Source: AP-15 sp963737145 (GTDB lineage Bacteria > Pseudomonadota > Alphaproteobacteria > ATCC43930 > CGMCC-115725). Taken from it: a stretch of 64,000 nt of DNA. This document shows positions 45,124-54,519 of the stretch, one piece after another. A program made the translations under genes and the position numbers. The DNA lies in contig CAVTRO010000007.1 of the NCBI GenBank assembly GCA_963737145.1, forward strand, positions 496,001-560,000. Reading direction: 5' to 3'. Below the pieces are notes generated by a model. The model had not been told where the DNA came from. It made no database searches and was given only the letters and a program-made list of their open reading frames with translations. The stretch's first letter is position 1, and the number at the start of each line of letters is the position of its first letter.

Positions 45124-46719
45124 ATGATTTCTTTGGCCCACACGGTTCGGTCCGCGGCGGGTGCTGCCCTCCTCACCCTTCTCACTTCAGCCGCTGGATG
45201 GAGCGAGCCGGCACAGAAAACCCTGCGGTTTATTCCGCAGGCGGATTTGCGCAGCATCGATCCGATCTGGACGACGGCCTATGTCACGCGCAACTTCGGG
45301 TATCTGGTATTCGATACGCTGTTCGCGCTCGACCAGGATCTGAAGCCGCAGCCGCAGATGGTCGATCATTGGAATGTCAGCGACGACAAGCTCGGCTGGC
45401 ATTTCACGTTGCGTGAGGGCCTCAAATGGCATGATGGGCAGCCGGTTCGCGCCGCCGATTGCGTCGCCTCGATCAAGCGCTGGGGAGCGCGCGATCCGTT
45501 TGGGCAAAAGCTCATGGATGCGGTCGCGTCGATCACTACGGATGACGACAAGAGCTTTACGATCGCGCTCAAAACTCCGTTTCCGCTGATGCTCAACGCG
45601 CTCGGCAAATTGTCGAGCAACGTGCCGTTCATGATGCCGGAACGGCTCGCCGACACCGACCCGTTCAAGCAGATACCCGACGCGATCGGCTCCGGCCCGT
45701 TCAAATTCGTCAAGGCGGAATGGGAGCCCGGCCACAAGGCAGTGTTCGTCAAGAACACCGGTTACGTGCCGCGCGGCGAGCCGCCGAGCTTCGCCTCCGG
45801 CGGCAAGGTGGCAAAAGTCGACCGCGTCGAGTGGCTCTATATCCCGGACACCGCGACCGCGGCGGCCGCCCTCAACAGCGCCGAGGCGGACTGGTACGAG
45901 CAGCCGCCGAACGACCTGCTGCCGCTGTTTGCCAAGAACCCGGATGTCGTCGTCAAGACCGTCGATCCGCTCGGAAATATCGGCGTCTTGCGCTTCAACC
46001 AGATCCACCCGCCGTTCGACAATCCGAAGATGCGCGAGGCGGTGCTGAACCTGGTCAATCAAAAGGATTACATGCAGGCGGTCGCCGGCGACGAGAAATA
46101 CTGGAAGACATGCGTTGCGATCTTCGTCTGCGGCACGCCTTTCGCGACCGAGGCCGGCGCGGACCAATTATTGCGCGCGCCGAACCTGCAGCATGCCAAG
46201 GAATTGATCGCAGCGGCTGGGTATAAGGGACAAGAAATCGTGTTGCTCGACGCAACCGACCAGCCGATCGTGCACGCCCAGGCGCTCGTCACCAACGAAG
46301 CGCTGACCCAGGCCGGCCTTAAGGTACGGCTCGACGCCAATGATTGGGGCACGTTGATCACGCGGCGCGCCTCGAAGGAGCCGGATGACAAAGGCGGCTG
46401 GGATCTGTTCCACACCTGGACTTCGGCGCCCGACATGCTGTCGCCGGCGCTCAACGGCCCGCTGCGCGGCAACGGCGACAAGGCATGGTTCGGCTGGCCT
46501 AAAGATCCCAAACTCGAAGCGCTGATCGACGACTGGTTCAAGGCGGCCGATTTGGCCGGACAGAAGGAACTCGCGACGGCGATCCAGGTCGAGGCCTATA
46601 GCCACGAGATCCCCTATGTGCCGACCGGCCAGTTCCAGATCCCGACCGCCTATCGCAAGAGCCTCGACGGCATCATCATCTCGCCGGTCGTCTTTCTATG
46701 GAATGTCGAGAAGAAATAA
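45124..46719 (+). CDS. dppA: Dipeptide/oligopeptide-type ABC transporter substrate-binding protein
   Basis: 531-residue periplasmic binding protein of the SBP_bac_5 family. Signal peptide MISLAHTVRSAAGAALLTLL up to about ...GWSEP. Family features: TLRFIPQADLRSIDPIWTTA, the LKWHDGQPVRAADCVASIKRW stretch split by normal turns, and the late GPLRGNGDKAWFGWP. First gene of the dpp-type operon dppABCDF. ATG at 45124 has GGGAAGG ahead; the upstream 450 bp is shared with the decarboxylase leader. Confidence 0.88.
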   Translation: MISLAHTVRSAAGAALLTLLTSAAGWSEPAQKTLRFIPQADLRSIDPIWTTAYVTRNFGYLVFDTLFALDQDLKPQPQMVDHWNVSDDKLGWHFTLREGLKWHDGQPVRAADCVASIKRWGARDPFGQKLMDAVASITTDDDKSFTIALKTPFPLMLNALGKLSSNVPFMMPERLADTDPFKQIPDAIGSGPFKFVKAEWEPGHKAVFVKNTGYVPRGEPPSFASGGKVAKVDRVEWLYIPDTATAAAALNSAEADWYEQPPNDLLPLFAKNPDVVVKTVDPLGNIGVLRFNQIHPPFDNPKMREAVLNLVNQKDYMQAVAGDEKYWKTCVAIFVCGTPFATEAGADQLLRAPNLQHAKELIAAAGYKGQEIVLLDATDQPIVHAQALVTNEALTQAGLKVRLDANDWGTLITRRASKEPDDKGGWDLFHTWTSAPDMLSPALNGPLRGNGDKAWFGWPKDPKLEALIDDWFKAADLAGQKELATAIQVEAYSHEIPYVPTGQFQIPTAYRKSLDGIIISPVVFLWNVEKK

Positions 46720-46733
46720 GGGGGCTAGAGGCG

Positions 46734-46838
46734 CCCCCCACCCCAGCCGTCCCCCGCCCGCGGGGGAGGGGGTCGAATGCGTCTCGCCCCTTGGTCCGGT
46801 CCCCTCCCCCGCAGGCGGGGGAGGGTTAGGGTGGGGGT
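46734..46838. repeat. Double REP-like element between dppA and dppB
   Basis: Two palindromes: CGTCCCCCGCCCGCGGGGGA and CCCTCCCCCGCAGGCGGGGG with a 20-30 bp spacer. Placed inside an operon, they can stabilise the upstream binding-protein message or lower expression of the permease genes. Confidence 0.75.
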
Positions 46839-46843
46839 TCTAG

Positions 46844-47785
46844 ATGTTCGCCTATGTCGTTCGGCGGATCCTGGCGACCATCCCGGTGATGGCAGTGGTT
46901 GCGCTGTTCGTTTTCGCGCTGCTGCATCTCAGCCCCGGCGACCCCGCCGCGATCATCGCCGGCGACACGGCGACGGCCGACGACATCGCCCGCATCCGCC
47001 AGAAGCTGGGGCTCGACCAGGCGCTCTACATCCAGTTCGCAACCTGGGTCTGGGCCCTCCTTCACGGTGATCTCGGGATCTCGATCTTCACCAATCTGCC
47101 GGTCTCCAAGCTGATCGCGCAGCGGATCGAGCCCACCGTCACTCTGACGATCTCCACGCTCATCTTCTCGATCCTCGCGGCGATCCCGATGGGTGTGCTC
47201 GCGGCGTGGAAGGCCGGCTCCTGGATCGACCGGATGGTGATGCTCTTCGCGGTGCTGGGATTTTCGGTGCCAGTCTTCGTGCTCGCCTACCTGTTGATCT
47301 ATGTCTTTGCGATCTCGACCGATCTCTTGCCGGTCCAGGGCTTTGCCTCGATTGGCAGCGGCGTGGGGCCGTTCCTCTCGCACATCGTGATGCCGACCCT
47401 CGCGCTCGGCGCGGTTTTTGCGGCGTTGATCGCCCGCATGACGCGCGCCAGCATGCTCGACGTGCTGGCGCAGGACTATATCCGCACGGCTCAAGCCAAA
47501 GGTCTGGCGAACGACAGAGTGCTGATCGGCCACGCGCTGAAGAACGCGGCCGTGCCGATCGCAACCATCATCGGCATCGGCGTCGCCTCGCTGATCTCCG
47601 GCGTCGTCGTCACCGAGACGGTCTTCGCGATCCCGGGTCTCGGGCGGCTCACCGTCGATGCGATCCTGCGCCGCGATTATCCGATCATCCAGGGGATCAT
47701 CCTCGTCTTTTCGGCCGCGTACGTGCTGGTCAATCTGCTCGTCGACCTCAGCTACACCTTCCTCGACCCGCGCATCCGGTACTGA
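46844..47785 (+). CDS. dppB: Dipeptide-type ABC transporter permease DppB
   Basis: 313 residues, about six membrane helices. FAYVVRRILATIPVMAVVAL is the classical DppB start; the EAA loop is present as AKGLANDRVLIGHALKNA, and a typical ETVFAIPGLGRL follows. It is preceded by the double palindrome at 46734-46838. Confidence 0.92.
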   Translation: MFAYVVRRILATIPVMAVVALFVFALLHLSPGDPAAIIAGDTATADDIARIRQKLGLDQALYIQFATWVWALLHGDLGISIFTNLPVSKLIAQRIEPTVTLTISTLIFSILAAIPMGVLAAWKAGSWIDRMVMLFAVLGFSVPVFVLAYLLIYVFAISTDLLPVQGFASIGSGVGPFLSHIVMPTLALGAVFAALIARMTRASMLDVLAQDYIRTAQAKGLANDRVLIGHALKNAAVPIATIIGIGVASLISGVVVTETVFAIPGLGRLTVDAILRRDYPIIQGIILVFSAAYVLVNLLVDLSYTFLDPRIRY

Positions 47786-47829
47786 CGCCGAATGATGCTC
47801 GTCAAATCACCTGATACGGATCTTCAATC

Positions 47830-47935
47830 CGTCATTCCCGCGCAAGCTGGAATCCAGAAAGGCCGAGCTCCGGCGGCCGCCCCCTGTTCAAGCCAGGGGC
47901 AGGCTCTGGACCCCTGCTTTTGTGGGGGCGACGAG
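47830..47935. repeat. REP-like inverted repeat (type A) between dppB and dppC
   Basis: GTCATTCCCGCGCAAGCTGG faces CCCCTGCTTTTGTGGGGGCG, a member of the same family as 20582-20660. It forms most of the 155 bp between the two permease genes. Confidence 0.75.
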
Positions 47936-47940
47936 AAACG

Positions 47941-48825
47941 ATGACCATAGCGCCCGCCGATCTTGCCGTTCTCGCCGCTCCTCCCCGGCGCAGACGCGGC
48001 GCCTGGGCCTATATCCGCCGCCACCCGACCATCGTTATCGGCGCGACACTGCTTGGTCTGATGGCATTGATGGCGATCTTTGCCCCTTATCTCGGCACGG
48101 TCGACCCGCAGGCGCTATCACCGATCCGCCGGCTGCGCTGGCCGTCGGCGCAATATTGGTTCGGCACCGACATGCTCGGGCGCGACATTTACAGCCGCAC
48201 GATCTACGGCGCGCGCATATCGCTGACCGTCGGGTTGAGCGTCGCCCTGCTGAGCACCGCGCTGGGCCTGGCGATCGGGCTCGTCACCGGTTTCAGCCGC
48301 TGGACGGACGCGATCGTCATGCGGATCATGGACGGGCTGATGTCGATCCCCGCAATCCTGATCGCGATCGCGCTGATGGCGTTGACCCGGGCCAGCCTCG
48401 AGAATGTCGTTTTTGCAATCACCATTGCGGAGGTGCCGCGGGTGACGCGCCTTGTCCGCGGCGTAGTGCTGAGCCTGCGCGAATTGCCCTTTGTCGAGGC
48501 CGCCCATGCCAGCGGCACCGGATTTTTCCGCATCCTGTGGCGGCACATCCTGCCCAACACAGTGCCGCCGCTCCTCGTGCAGGGCACCTTTGTTGCCGCC
48601 TCGGCGATGATCGTCGAAGCGATCCTGTCTTTTCTCGGCGCCGGCACCCCGCCGAACATCCCGAGCTGGGGCAACATCATGGCGGAGGGCCGCAGCCTCT
48701 TTCAGGTCGCCTACTACATCGTCCTGATCCCCGGGGCGTTCCTTTCGGTCAGCGTCCTCGCGATCAACCTGCTCGGCGACGGCTTGCGCGACGCGCTCGA
48801 CCCGCGCCTCGCGCGGCGCATGTAG
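47941..48825 (+). CDS. dppC: Dipeptide-type ABC transporter permease DppC
   Basis: 294 residues. FGTDMLGRDIYSRTIYGARI is the standard DppC signature, and the EAA loop reads VEAAHASGTGFFRILWRHIL. Six membrane helices. The ATG at 47941 immediately follows the type A repeat. Confidence 0.92.
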   Translation: MTIAPADLAVLAAPPRRRRGAWAYIRRHPTIVIGATLLGLMALMAIFAPYLGTVDPQALSPIRRLRWPSAQYWFGTDMLGRDIYSRTIYGARISLTVGLSVALLSTALGLAIGLVTGFSRWTDAIVMRIMDGLMSIPAILIAIALMALTRASLENVVFAITIAEVPRVTRLVRGVVLSLRELPFVEAAHASGTGFFRILWRHILPNTVPPLLVQGTFVAASAMIVEAILSFLGAGTPPNIPSWGNIMAEGRSLFQVAYYIVLIPGAFLSVSVLAINLLGDGLRDALDPRLARRM

Positions 48826-48828
48826 CGC

Positions 48829-49875
48829 ATGCCCGAGGCTGCCTACGTCGCTACATTCCCGAAGGCCCCGGCCGCCGCGGTCGAGCCAATCCTCGACATC
48901 GCCGATCTGCGGACCTGGTTTTTTACCCGCGACGGAGTGGTGCGCGCGGTAGACGGCGTTTCGTTTCACGTCACCGCAGGCGAGACCCTGGCGATCGTCG
49001 GCGAAAGCGGCTGCGGCAAGAGCGTCACGGCGCTGTCGATATTGCGGCTGATCCCGTCGCCCCCGGGCCGCATCGTCTCCGGCGCGATCCGCTTTGCCGG
49101 GCGCGATCTGCTGCGCCTCAGTGAACCCCAGATGCGCCAGGTTCGCGGCAACGAGATTTCGATGATCTTTCAGGAGCCGATGACCTCGCTGAACCCGGTA
49201 TTGACGATCGGCCGGCAGATCGCCGAGACCCTGACCCTGCACCAGGGGCTCGGCCACAAGGTGGCGCTCGCCAAGGCCGCCGACATGCTGCGCGTCGTGC
49301 ACATCCCCGAAGCCGACCGCCGCATCACCGAATACCCGCACCAGATGTCGGGCGGCATGCGGCAACGGGTCATGATCGCAATGGCGCTCGCCTGCAATCC
49401 GAAGCTCCTGATCGCCGACGAGCCGACGACCGCGCTCGACGTGACGATCCAGGCGCAGATCCTCGACCTCATGCGCGAGCTGAAGCAAAAGATCGACGCG
49501 GCGATCGTGCTGATCACTCACGACCTCGGCGTTGTCGCCGAGATGGCGCAGCGCGTCGTCGTCATGTATGCCGGCCGCAAGGCCGAGGAGGCACCGGTCG
49601 GCAGGCTGTTCCGCCGGCCGCTGCACCCCTACACGAAGGGGCTGCTCGCCTCGGTGCCGCGGCTCGGCGCCTCGCTCGATCATGAGCGGGCGCCGCGGCT
49701 CGCCGAGATCGCCGGCACCGTGCCGTCCCTCAGGGAACCGATCCCGGGCTGCCCGTTCGAGACGCGCTGCGCCTTCGCGACCGACATCTGCCGCCGCGAA
49801 ATGCCGGCCTTCGACGAAAAGGAGCCCGGTCATTTCGCCGCTTGCTTCCACTCCGACCGGGTCGCCGCGGCATGA
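48829..49875 (+). CDS. dppD: Dipeptide-type ABC transporter ATP-binding protein DppD
   Basis: 348 residues. Walker A GESGCGKSVTALS, Q-loop and FQEPMTSLNPVL, signature MSGGMRQRVMIAMALA, Walker B LLIADEPTTALD, then switch His in ITHDLGVV. A C-terminal Cys-bearing oligopeptide domain (GCPFETRCAFATDIC) is present. Its stop overlaps the dppF start by ATGA. Confidence 0.93.
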   Translation: MPEAAYVATFPKAPAAAVEPILDIADLRTWFFTRDGVVRAVDGVSFHVTAGETLAIVGESGCGKSVTALSILRLIPSPPGRIVSGAIRFAGRDLLRLSEPQMRQVRGNEISMIFQEPMTSLNPVLTIGRQIAETLTLHQGLGHKVALAKAADMLRVVHIPEADRRITEYPHQMSGGMRQRVMIAMALACNPKLLIADEPTTALDVTIQAQILDLMRELKQKIDAAIVLITHDLGVVAEMAQRVVVMYAGRKAEEAPVGRLFRRPLHPYTKGLLASVPRLGASLDHERAPRLAEIAGTVPSLREPIPGCPFETRCAFATDICRREMPAFDEKEPGHFAACFHSDRVAAA

Positions 49876-50909
49876 CGCCGGTCACGCCTCACCCCCTCCG
49901 TAACCCTCCCCCGCTTGCGGGGGAGGGAATGGGTGGGGGCACCTCCCCTCTGTTGTCAGTACGCGGGCTAGTAAAACATTTCCCCGTCAAGAAGGGCCTG
50001 CTGCAGCGCACTGTCGGTCAGGTCCATGCGGTCGACGGCATCTCCTTCGATATCGCCCCGGGCGAGACTCTGGGGCTCGTCGGCGAGAGCGGCTGCGGCA
50101 AATCCACCGCAGGCAAGGCGATCCTGAAATTGATCGACCCAACGGCCGGCGAGGTCCGGGTCAACGGCGAGCGCATCGACCGCCTGACGCGCCAGCAGAT
50201 GCGGCCCTGGCGCCGCCGGCTCCAGGTCGTCTTTCAGGACCCCTACTCCTCGCTGAACCCGCGCCTCAAGATCCGCGACATCATCGGCGAGCCGCTGATC
50301 AATTACGGCGTCTCGGGCGGCCGCGAATTGGCGGACCGGGTCGAAGAATTGGCGCTCAAGGTGGGGCTGCGCGCCGAGGCGCTCGACCGGTTCCCGCACG
50401 AATTCTCCGGCGGCCAGCGCCAGCGCATCGGCATCGCCCGCGCGCTCGCACTGCACCCGAGCCTCATCGTCTGCGACGAGCCGGTCTCCGCGCTCGACGT
50501 CTCGGTGCAGGCGCAGGTGATCAATTTGTTGGGCGATTTGCAGAACGAGTTCGGCCTCTCCTACCTCTTCGTCGCGCACGACCTCGCCGTCGTCGAGCAC
50601 ATCAGCCACCGCATCGCGGTCATGTATCTCGGCAAGATCGTCGAAATCGCCGACAAGCGCGCCCTCTTCACCCGCCCGCAACACCCCTACACCGAGGCGC
50701 TCCTGTCGGCGGTGCCGGTCCCCGACCCCGAGGCGGCAAAGCAGCGGATCATCCTCAAAGGCGACGTGCCGAGCCCGATCAATCCTCCCGCGGGCTGCCG
50801 CTTCCACACCCGCTGTCCCTACGCCTTCGCCCGCTGCTCGCAAGAGGAGCCCGCGATGCGCGAAATCCTCCCCGGCCACCAGGTCGCCTGCCACCTGCGC
50901 GAGACGTAA
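49872..50909 (+). CDS. dppF: Dipeptide-type ABC transporter ATP-binding protein DppF
   Basis: 345 residues from the ATG at 49872. Walker A GESGCGKSTAGKA, FQDPYSSLNPRL, signature FSGGQRQRIGIARALA, Walker B LIVCDEPVSALD, switch HDLAVVEHI; C-terminal Cys-rich peptide-transport domain GCRFHTRCPYAFARC. The first about 25 codons carry a translated type B palindrome (NPPPLAGEGMGGG), so an alternative start is ATG at 49929, which has GGGGGAGGGA right before it. Two 5'-truncated copies of this gene are found downstream. Confidence 0.9.
   Translation: MTPVTPHPLRNPPPLAGEGMGGGTSPLLSVRGLVKHFPVKKGLLQRTVGQVHAVDGISFDIAPGETLGLVGESGCGKSTAGKAILKLIDPTAGEVRVNGERIDRLTRQQMRPWRRRLQVVFQDPYSSLNPRLKIRDIIGEPLINYGVSGGRELADRVEELALKVGLRAEALDRFPHEFSGGQRQRIGIARALALHPSLIVCDEPVSALDVSVQAQVINLLGDLQNEFGLSYLFVAHDLAVVEHISHRIAVMYLGKIVEIADKRALFTRPQHPYTEALLSAVPVPDPEAAKQRIILKGDVPSPINPPAGCRFHTRCPYAFARCSQEEPAMREILPGHQVACHLRET
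49904..49927. repeat. Type B palindrome at the 5' end of dppF
   Basis: CCCTCCCCCGCTTGCGGGGGAGGG is a perfect 12+12 palindrome inside the predicted dppF frame. It is in frame and encodes Pro/Gly-rich residues, and its 3' half can act as a Shine-Dalgarno for the ATG at 49929. Confidence 0.85.
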
Positions 50910-50986
50910 ACCGCTGATTTGTTATGAAGTCCTTACAGATCTTCAGTGTATTTGTCCCGAACCCGTCGAGAACCGACGTTTAGTAT

Positions 50987-53900
50987 TTAATATGGATCCC
51001 CCCATTCTTGGATGTCGACCCCCTTGGCCTTGAGGGCGGGTATCACTCCGGGATAGTCACCTCCGCTTGCATAAAATACAGCTTCCTTAAGCATGGGCAA
51101 TTCAGTCAGCTCCTCCGCCCCACGTACAACACATCGTGACGAGTTGAATTTTCTCAGTTCTCTCAATCGAGCAATACCTGAAAGATCAACAGCATTGCCA
51201 CTCCGCCAGATCTCCAAGGCTGTTACCGAGCTGGGCATCCACGATATGGTCTCAACGGGCGGATCGCGGGCGACGAGGGTATTCAGAGCCGGCAAATCGC
51301 TAAGCCCTAGCAACAACGAGGGGGGTGGCGATGACAAGCGGAGATCAGTGAGTGACTGCATGGCTGGCCAAGGAAATCCCTCGTCAAGCTTGAGGTATTC
51401 GAGGCACAATACCTGCAATCCCTTCAGAGTACCAAGCTGAGCATAGCTGGCTATCGGCACCGAAGTAAGCGTTAGGCGTTTTAGCCCGTGTGCCAGGGCA
51501 ATCGACGCGAAGTCGGATATCGGTACATGACTAAGCGATAATTCGCGCAGAGAGCTGTTGGGGCCGACGCAGTCAAGTTCATTGTAGAACTTAGCCATAC
51601 TTATGCTGAGGCGCTCTAAACTATGACATCGGCGTAAGGAATTGAGCCTAACAATGCCATCCCCCATCAAACTCAGGCTCGCAAGTCCTTGCATGTCGGC
51701 GATGGGTCCGAGATCGGCAGCCTCACCTAGAGTTATCCCGAGATCCTCCAGCTTTAGTGCGCCCACATTTCCGATCGCGTCTGGATCCACGCTCGCCAAC
51801 CGCAATGACTTTAGCGAAGTCAGCCGCGCGATGCGCTCGACCTCCCTAGAGCGAGTACGATTCCCCGTTGGTGACGTTAGATTATGGCCCGCTGCACGCC
51901 GCTCAAAATATCGTCCATCGTCTTCATCTTCTTCGCTCACACCAATTGTAAACTCTGCGAGATCGAGGGCATTCCGGCGCTCAAACGCATCAAAGGCAGT
52001 CCTAAACTGATCGGAGGTGTGGGTCGCTCTCTTGTACCGGAGGAGAAGTTTAAAGCATTCCGCCGACTTAGGGTTTAGCTGAGAAGTATTCACACCAAAC
52101 ATCTCCTTCCGGTCGGCCAGCACCCGCTCCTCGAAGGCCTGATCGTCGAAGATTTGGTAAGCGCGGGTGATCTCTTGGTCGATCAGTTCCCCAGGGACCG
52201 ATGCATAACCCGCGATGACCTGTTGCATTCGAGGCGTGCCGACAATCGAAGCTGTTCGTATGCATGCCGCAATGATCTCTGGCTGCGCCCCCGCGTGTCC
52301 CTCAAGAAGCTCTGGGTTGTATGCGGCGGCCGCAGAGAGCACGCGGGCCCGCGAAAAGTCCCTAGGCGGAAATAGGGATTTGGCAAGCTCGCGTAAGCGT
52401 TGGAGCAGATCTGGTCGGAGATTGCGGCCCGCCGTCTCAAGGCAACAGACCGCCGTAACCTCCGCCTCGACCGACCGGCGGAATCTGAATCGATCGCGCC
52501 GCAATAGCCGCTCTATAAGGTCATCGCGCACCTGCCCTTGCGCGTGACCGGCTGCGAACACCACCACATCACGCCAACTCTCCTGGCTTGCTTGAGTAAC
52601 CAAAAAATCTCGATCCCCCTGCGCAAGCGCGGCGCGTGCTCCCATGTACTCCAAGAAGGTTCGATGCATGAAGTCCACTAGGCCGTGTTGTGGCTCGCGC
52701 AATACACCGCTACGCTCTACTAATTCCTGCGTAATGCGGTTGGGTTCGCGGGGCAAATGCGCAAGCCATGGCAGCATCCGTCCGATCTCAACCTCGGCTT
52801 CACTCCGCTCTGCCTCGCTCATACCATTGCGCAGCATCCAATAGGCAATGCCGTCGAGCAACGTCTGCTTGCTTGCGCGATCCAACCCGTCCACATAAGT
52901 GGCGCCGATTTCCCGATCCGACTCTCGACGCTCAAGCAAAAGTTCCAACGCGATTCTGTATAATTCCATGCGATCGTCGGGCAAATTAGCCTTTTGGTCC
53001 CAGTTCAATATGCACATCATCGAGCAAAGTAGCGGGCTCGATGCGAGATTGCGAATTGTAGGCCGTTCACGCACTGCCTGGCGCAAGCTCCGTCCGTTCT
53101 CAGCCAGTTGCTCCAGCACCACAGGGTCGGCTAGGCCGCTCGCAACTTCGTCGTGCCACCGAACCACCAACGCCTCGCTATCATCCGGCGTCATCGGCTC
53201 AAGGGTGAGTGGTTCATAGCCCGCCTTGCCGAGACGCTCCCCAAGAGACACCTCCGAATCAACTCCTGAATCAAGTGCTGCAGGCCGTGAGCTGACCACA
53301 AACACAGCTTCGGGATGAAGCTCTTGCAACCCTCGCAACCAGTCCAGCAGCTGCAATCGCCGCCGCGCGGGCAGTTCGTCAACGCCGTCCACTAACAGGA
53401 GGCCGCGATCTGCCAGGGCGCGATTGGCCCACCCTTTAGGCATTAAGTCGCGCAGGTTCACAAGCGGGCCCGACAAAAAGTCGCCTGGCGTGGGTAGCGA
53501 TCGCGATGAATCGCGAAAGTCCCGTAGCTTTAAGTAAAAGGGTATCCGACTATTCCAGTGTTCGAGTGCTCCAGTAAAGGTGCGCCGGGCTGCCTGCACT
53601 GCGAGCCACTGCATAACAAAGGTCTTCCCAAACCCCGCTTCGCCCCGCAGCACGATGCGCGTTGCGCCCGTGAGTCCGTCTTCCACCCGGCAGGGCTCGC
53701 CGGGGTCCCCGCGCACAACGGTCAGCGGCACATAGGCCCGCGTAAGTCCGTATTCACGCATCGCCGCGCCGGTTAGGCGGACGCCGAACAGTTCCACGCG
53801 GTCCAGTACACGAGCGAGGTCAATCCGATATTGGTCTTCAAACTCGGCCGCCTCTTGATCAGTCCTATCCGAGGGCTGGCGTCGTATAGCGACCAACTGG

Positions 53901-54445
53901 TCCAGCACGCTTTGCAGCTCTTGCAATATCGAAGTGCTGCGAACTAGCAGCTCCCTGGTGGCCGCGGCGTCGAATTGCGGGAGTTTTGGAGCTATCGTCA
54001 CGATGTAATTGCAGCATTCTCGGAGCAACCGCTCTCCGAGCGCTTGCGTTTGAGTTCCCAGATGACGAAACGGGTCGGGCGCTGTTTTGTGCACGGCACG
54101 CTCGAGGAGGGTGGCATCCAGATCAGTCCGCATTAGAGTTGCCTCCATCTCTAGGCGCCCAAGCGCGTCCGCGACCGCAAGCGCCGCGGCCTCGCGCTCG
54201 TTGTCGGCGAGATTGGGGAACTCTATGCGGACGAAGCGCTCAAGCCGCGCTCCAATGTCGTCCTCGATGTCGTGCACTAGCCGCTCAGCCGAGCGCGCAA
54301 CGGGAAACGCTTCAAACCGCTTTTTAAGGGTTTCGATCACACCTTCGCCGATGGCGACCGGACCTTCGTCCTTTAGCCACAGCTTAACGACGGCCTTCGC
54401 CAATGCCGCAGCCACATTAATGGTCAGTGTCTCGATGAGGGCCAT
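50987..54445 (-). CDS. NACHT NTPase with N-terminal helical domain and leucine-rich repeats (bacterial NLR)
   Basis: 1152 residues. An N-terminal helical region (MALIETLTINVAAALAKAVV) looks like the NACHT N-terminal helical domain. Walker A is GEAGFGKT (about 270-277), Walker B LLLVDGVDELP (about 351-360), and the later HRTFLEY (about 596-602) is a NACHT helical landmark. The last 250 residues are leucine-rich repeats (SLKSLRLAS, GLASLSLMG, SLRELSLSHVPISD, GLKRLTLTSVPI). bNACHT proteins are known phage sensors. ATG at 54445 has GGGAGGTGATC ahead. It converges on dppF with only 77 bp between stops. Codon use is less GC-rich than the housekeeping genes. Effector is not obvious; the N-terminal region may be it. 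Confidence 0.9.
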   Translation of the reverse strand: MALIETLTINVAAALAKAVVKLWLKDEGPVAIGEGVIETLKKRFEAFPVARSAERLVHDIEDDIGARLERFVRIEFPNLADNEREAAALAVADALGRLEMEATLMRTDLDATLLERAVHKTAPDPFRHLGTQTQALGERLLRECCNYIVTIAPKLPQFDAAATRELLVRSTSILQELQSVLDQLVAIRRQPSDRTDQEAAEFEDQYRIDLARVLDRVELFGVRLTGAAMREYGLTRAYVPLTVVRGDPGEPCRVEDGLTGATRIVLRGEAGFGKTFVMQWLAVQAARRTFTGALEHWNSRIPFYLKLRDFRDSSRSLPTPGDFLSGPLVNLRDLMPKGWANRALADRGLLLVDGVDELPARRRLQLLDWLRGLQELHPEAVFVVSSRPAALDSGVDSEVSLGERLGKAGYEPLTLEPMTPDDSEALVVRWHDEVASGLADPVVLEQLAENGRSLRQAVRERPTIRNLASSPLLCSMMCILNWDQKANLPDDRMELYRIALELLLERRESDREIGATYVDGLDRASKQTLLDGIAYWMLRNGMSEAERSEAEVEIGRMLPWLAHLPREPNRITQELVERSGVLREPQHGLVDFMHRTFLEYMGARAALAQGDRDFLVTQASQESWRDVVVFAAGHAQGQVRDDLIERLLRRDRFRFRRSVEAEVTAVCCLETAGRNLRPDLLQRLRELAKSLFPPRDFSRARVLSAAAAYNPELLEGHAGAQPEIIAACIRTASIVGTPRMQQVIAGYASVPGELIDQEITRAYQIFDDQAFEERVLADRKEMFGVNTSQLNPKSAECFKLLLRYKRATHTSDQFRTAFDAFERRNALDLAEFTIGVSEEDEDDGRYFERRAAGHNLTSPTGNRTRSREVERIARLTSLKSLRLASVDPDAIGNVGALKLEDLGITLGEAADLGPIADMQGLASLSLMGDGIVRLNSLRRCHSLERLSISMAKFYNELDCVGPNSSLRELSLSHVPISDFASIALAHGLKRLTLTSVPIASYAQLGTLKGLQVLCLEYLKLDEGFPWPAMQSLTDLRLSSPPPSLLLGLSDLPALNTLVARDPPVETISWMPSSVTALEIWRSGNAVDLSGIARLRELRKFNSSRCVVRGAEELTELPMLKEAVFYASGGDYPGVIPALKAKGVDIQEWGDPY

Positions 54446-54519
54446 GATCACCTCCCTAGTCGTATTTGTTTCGATCGTAGCAATGCAATGAGCCGCAGTC
54501 TACGTGTATAAAAGCGGCC

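Noticed and set aside
47922..49124. 400-codon plus-strand frame overlapping dppC and dppD
   Set aside because: Arg- and Pro-rich shift of the clear permease and ATPase frames; no meaning of its own.
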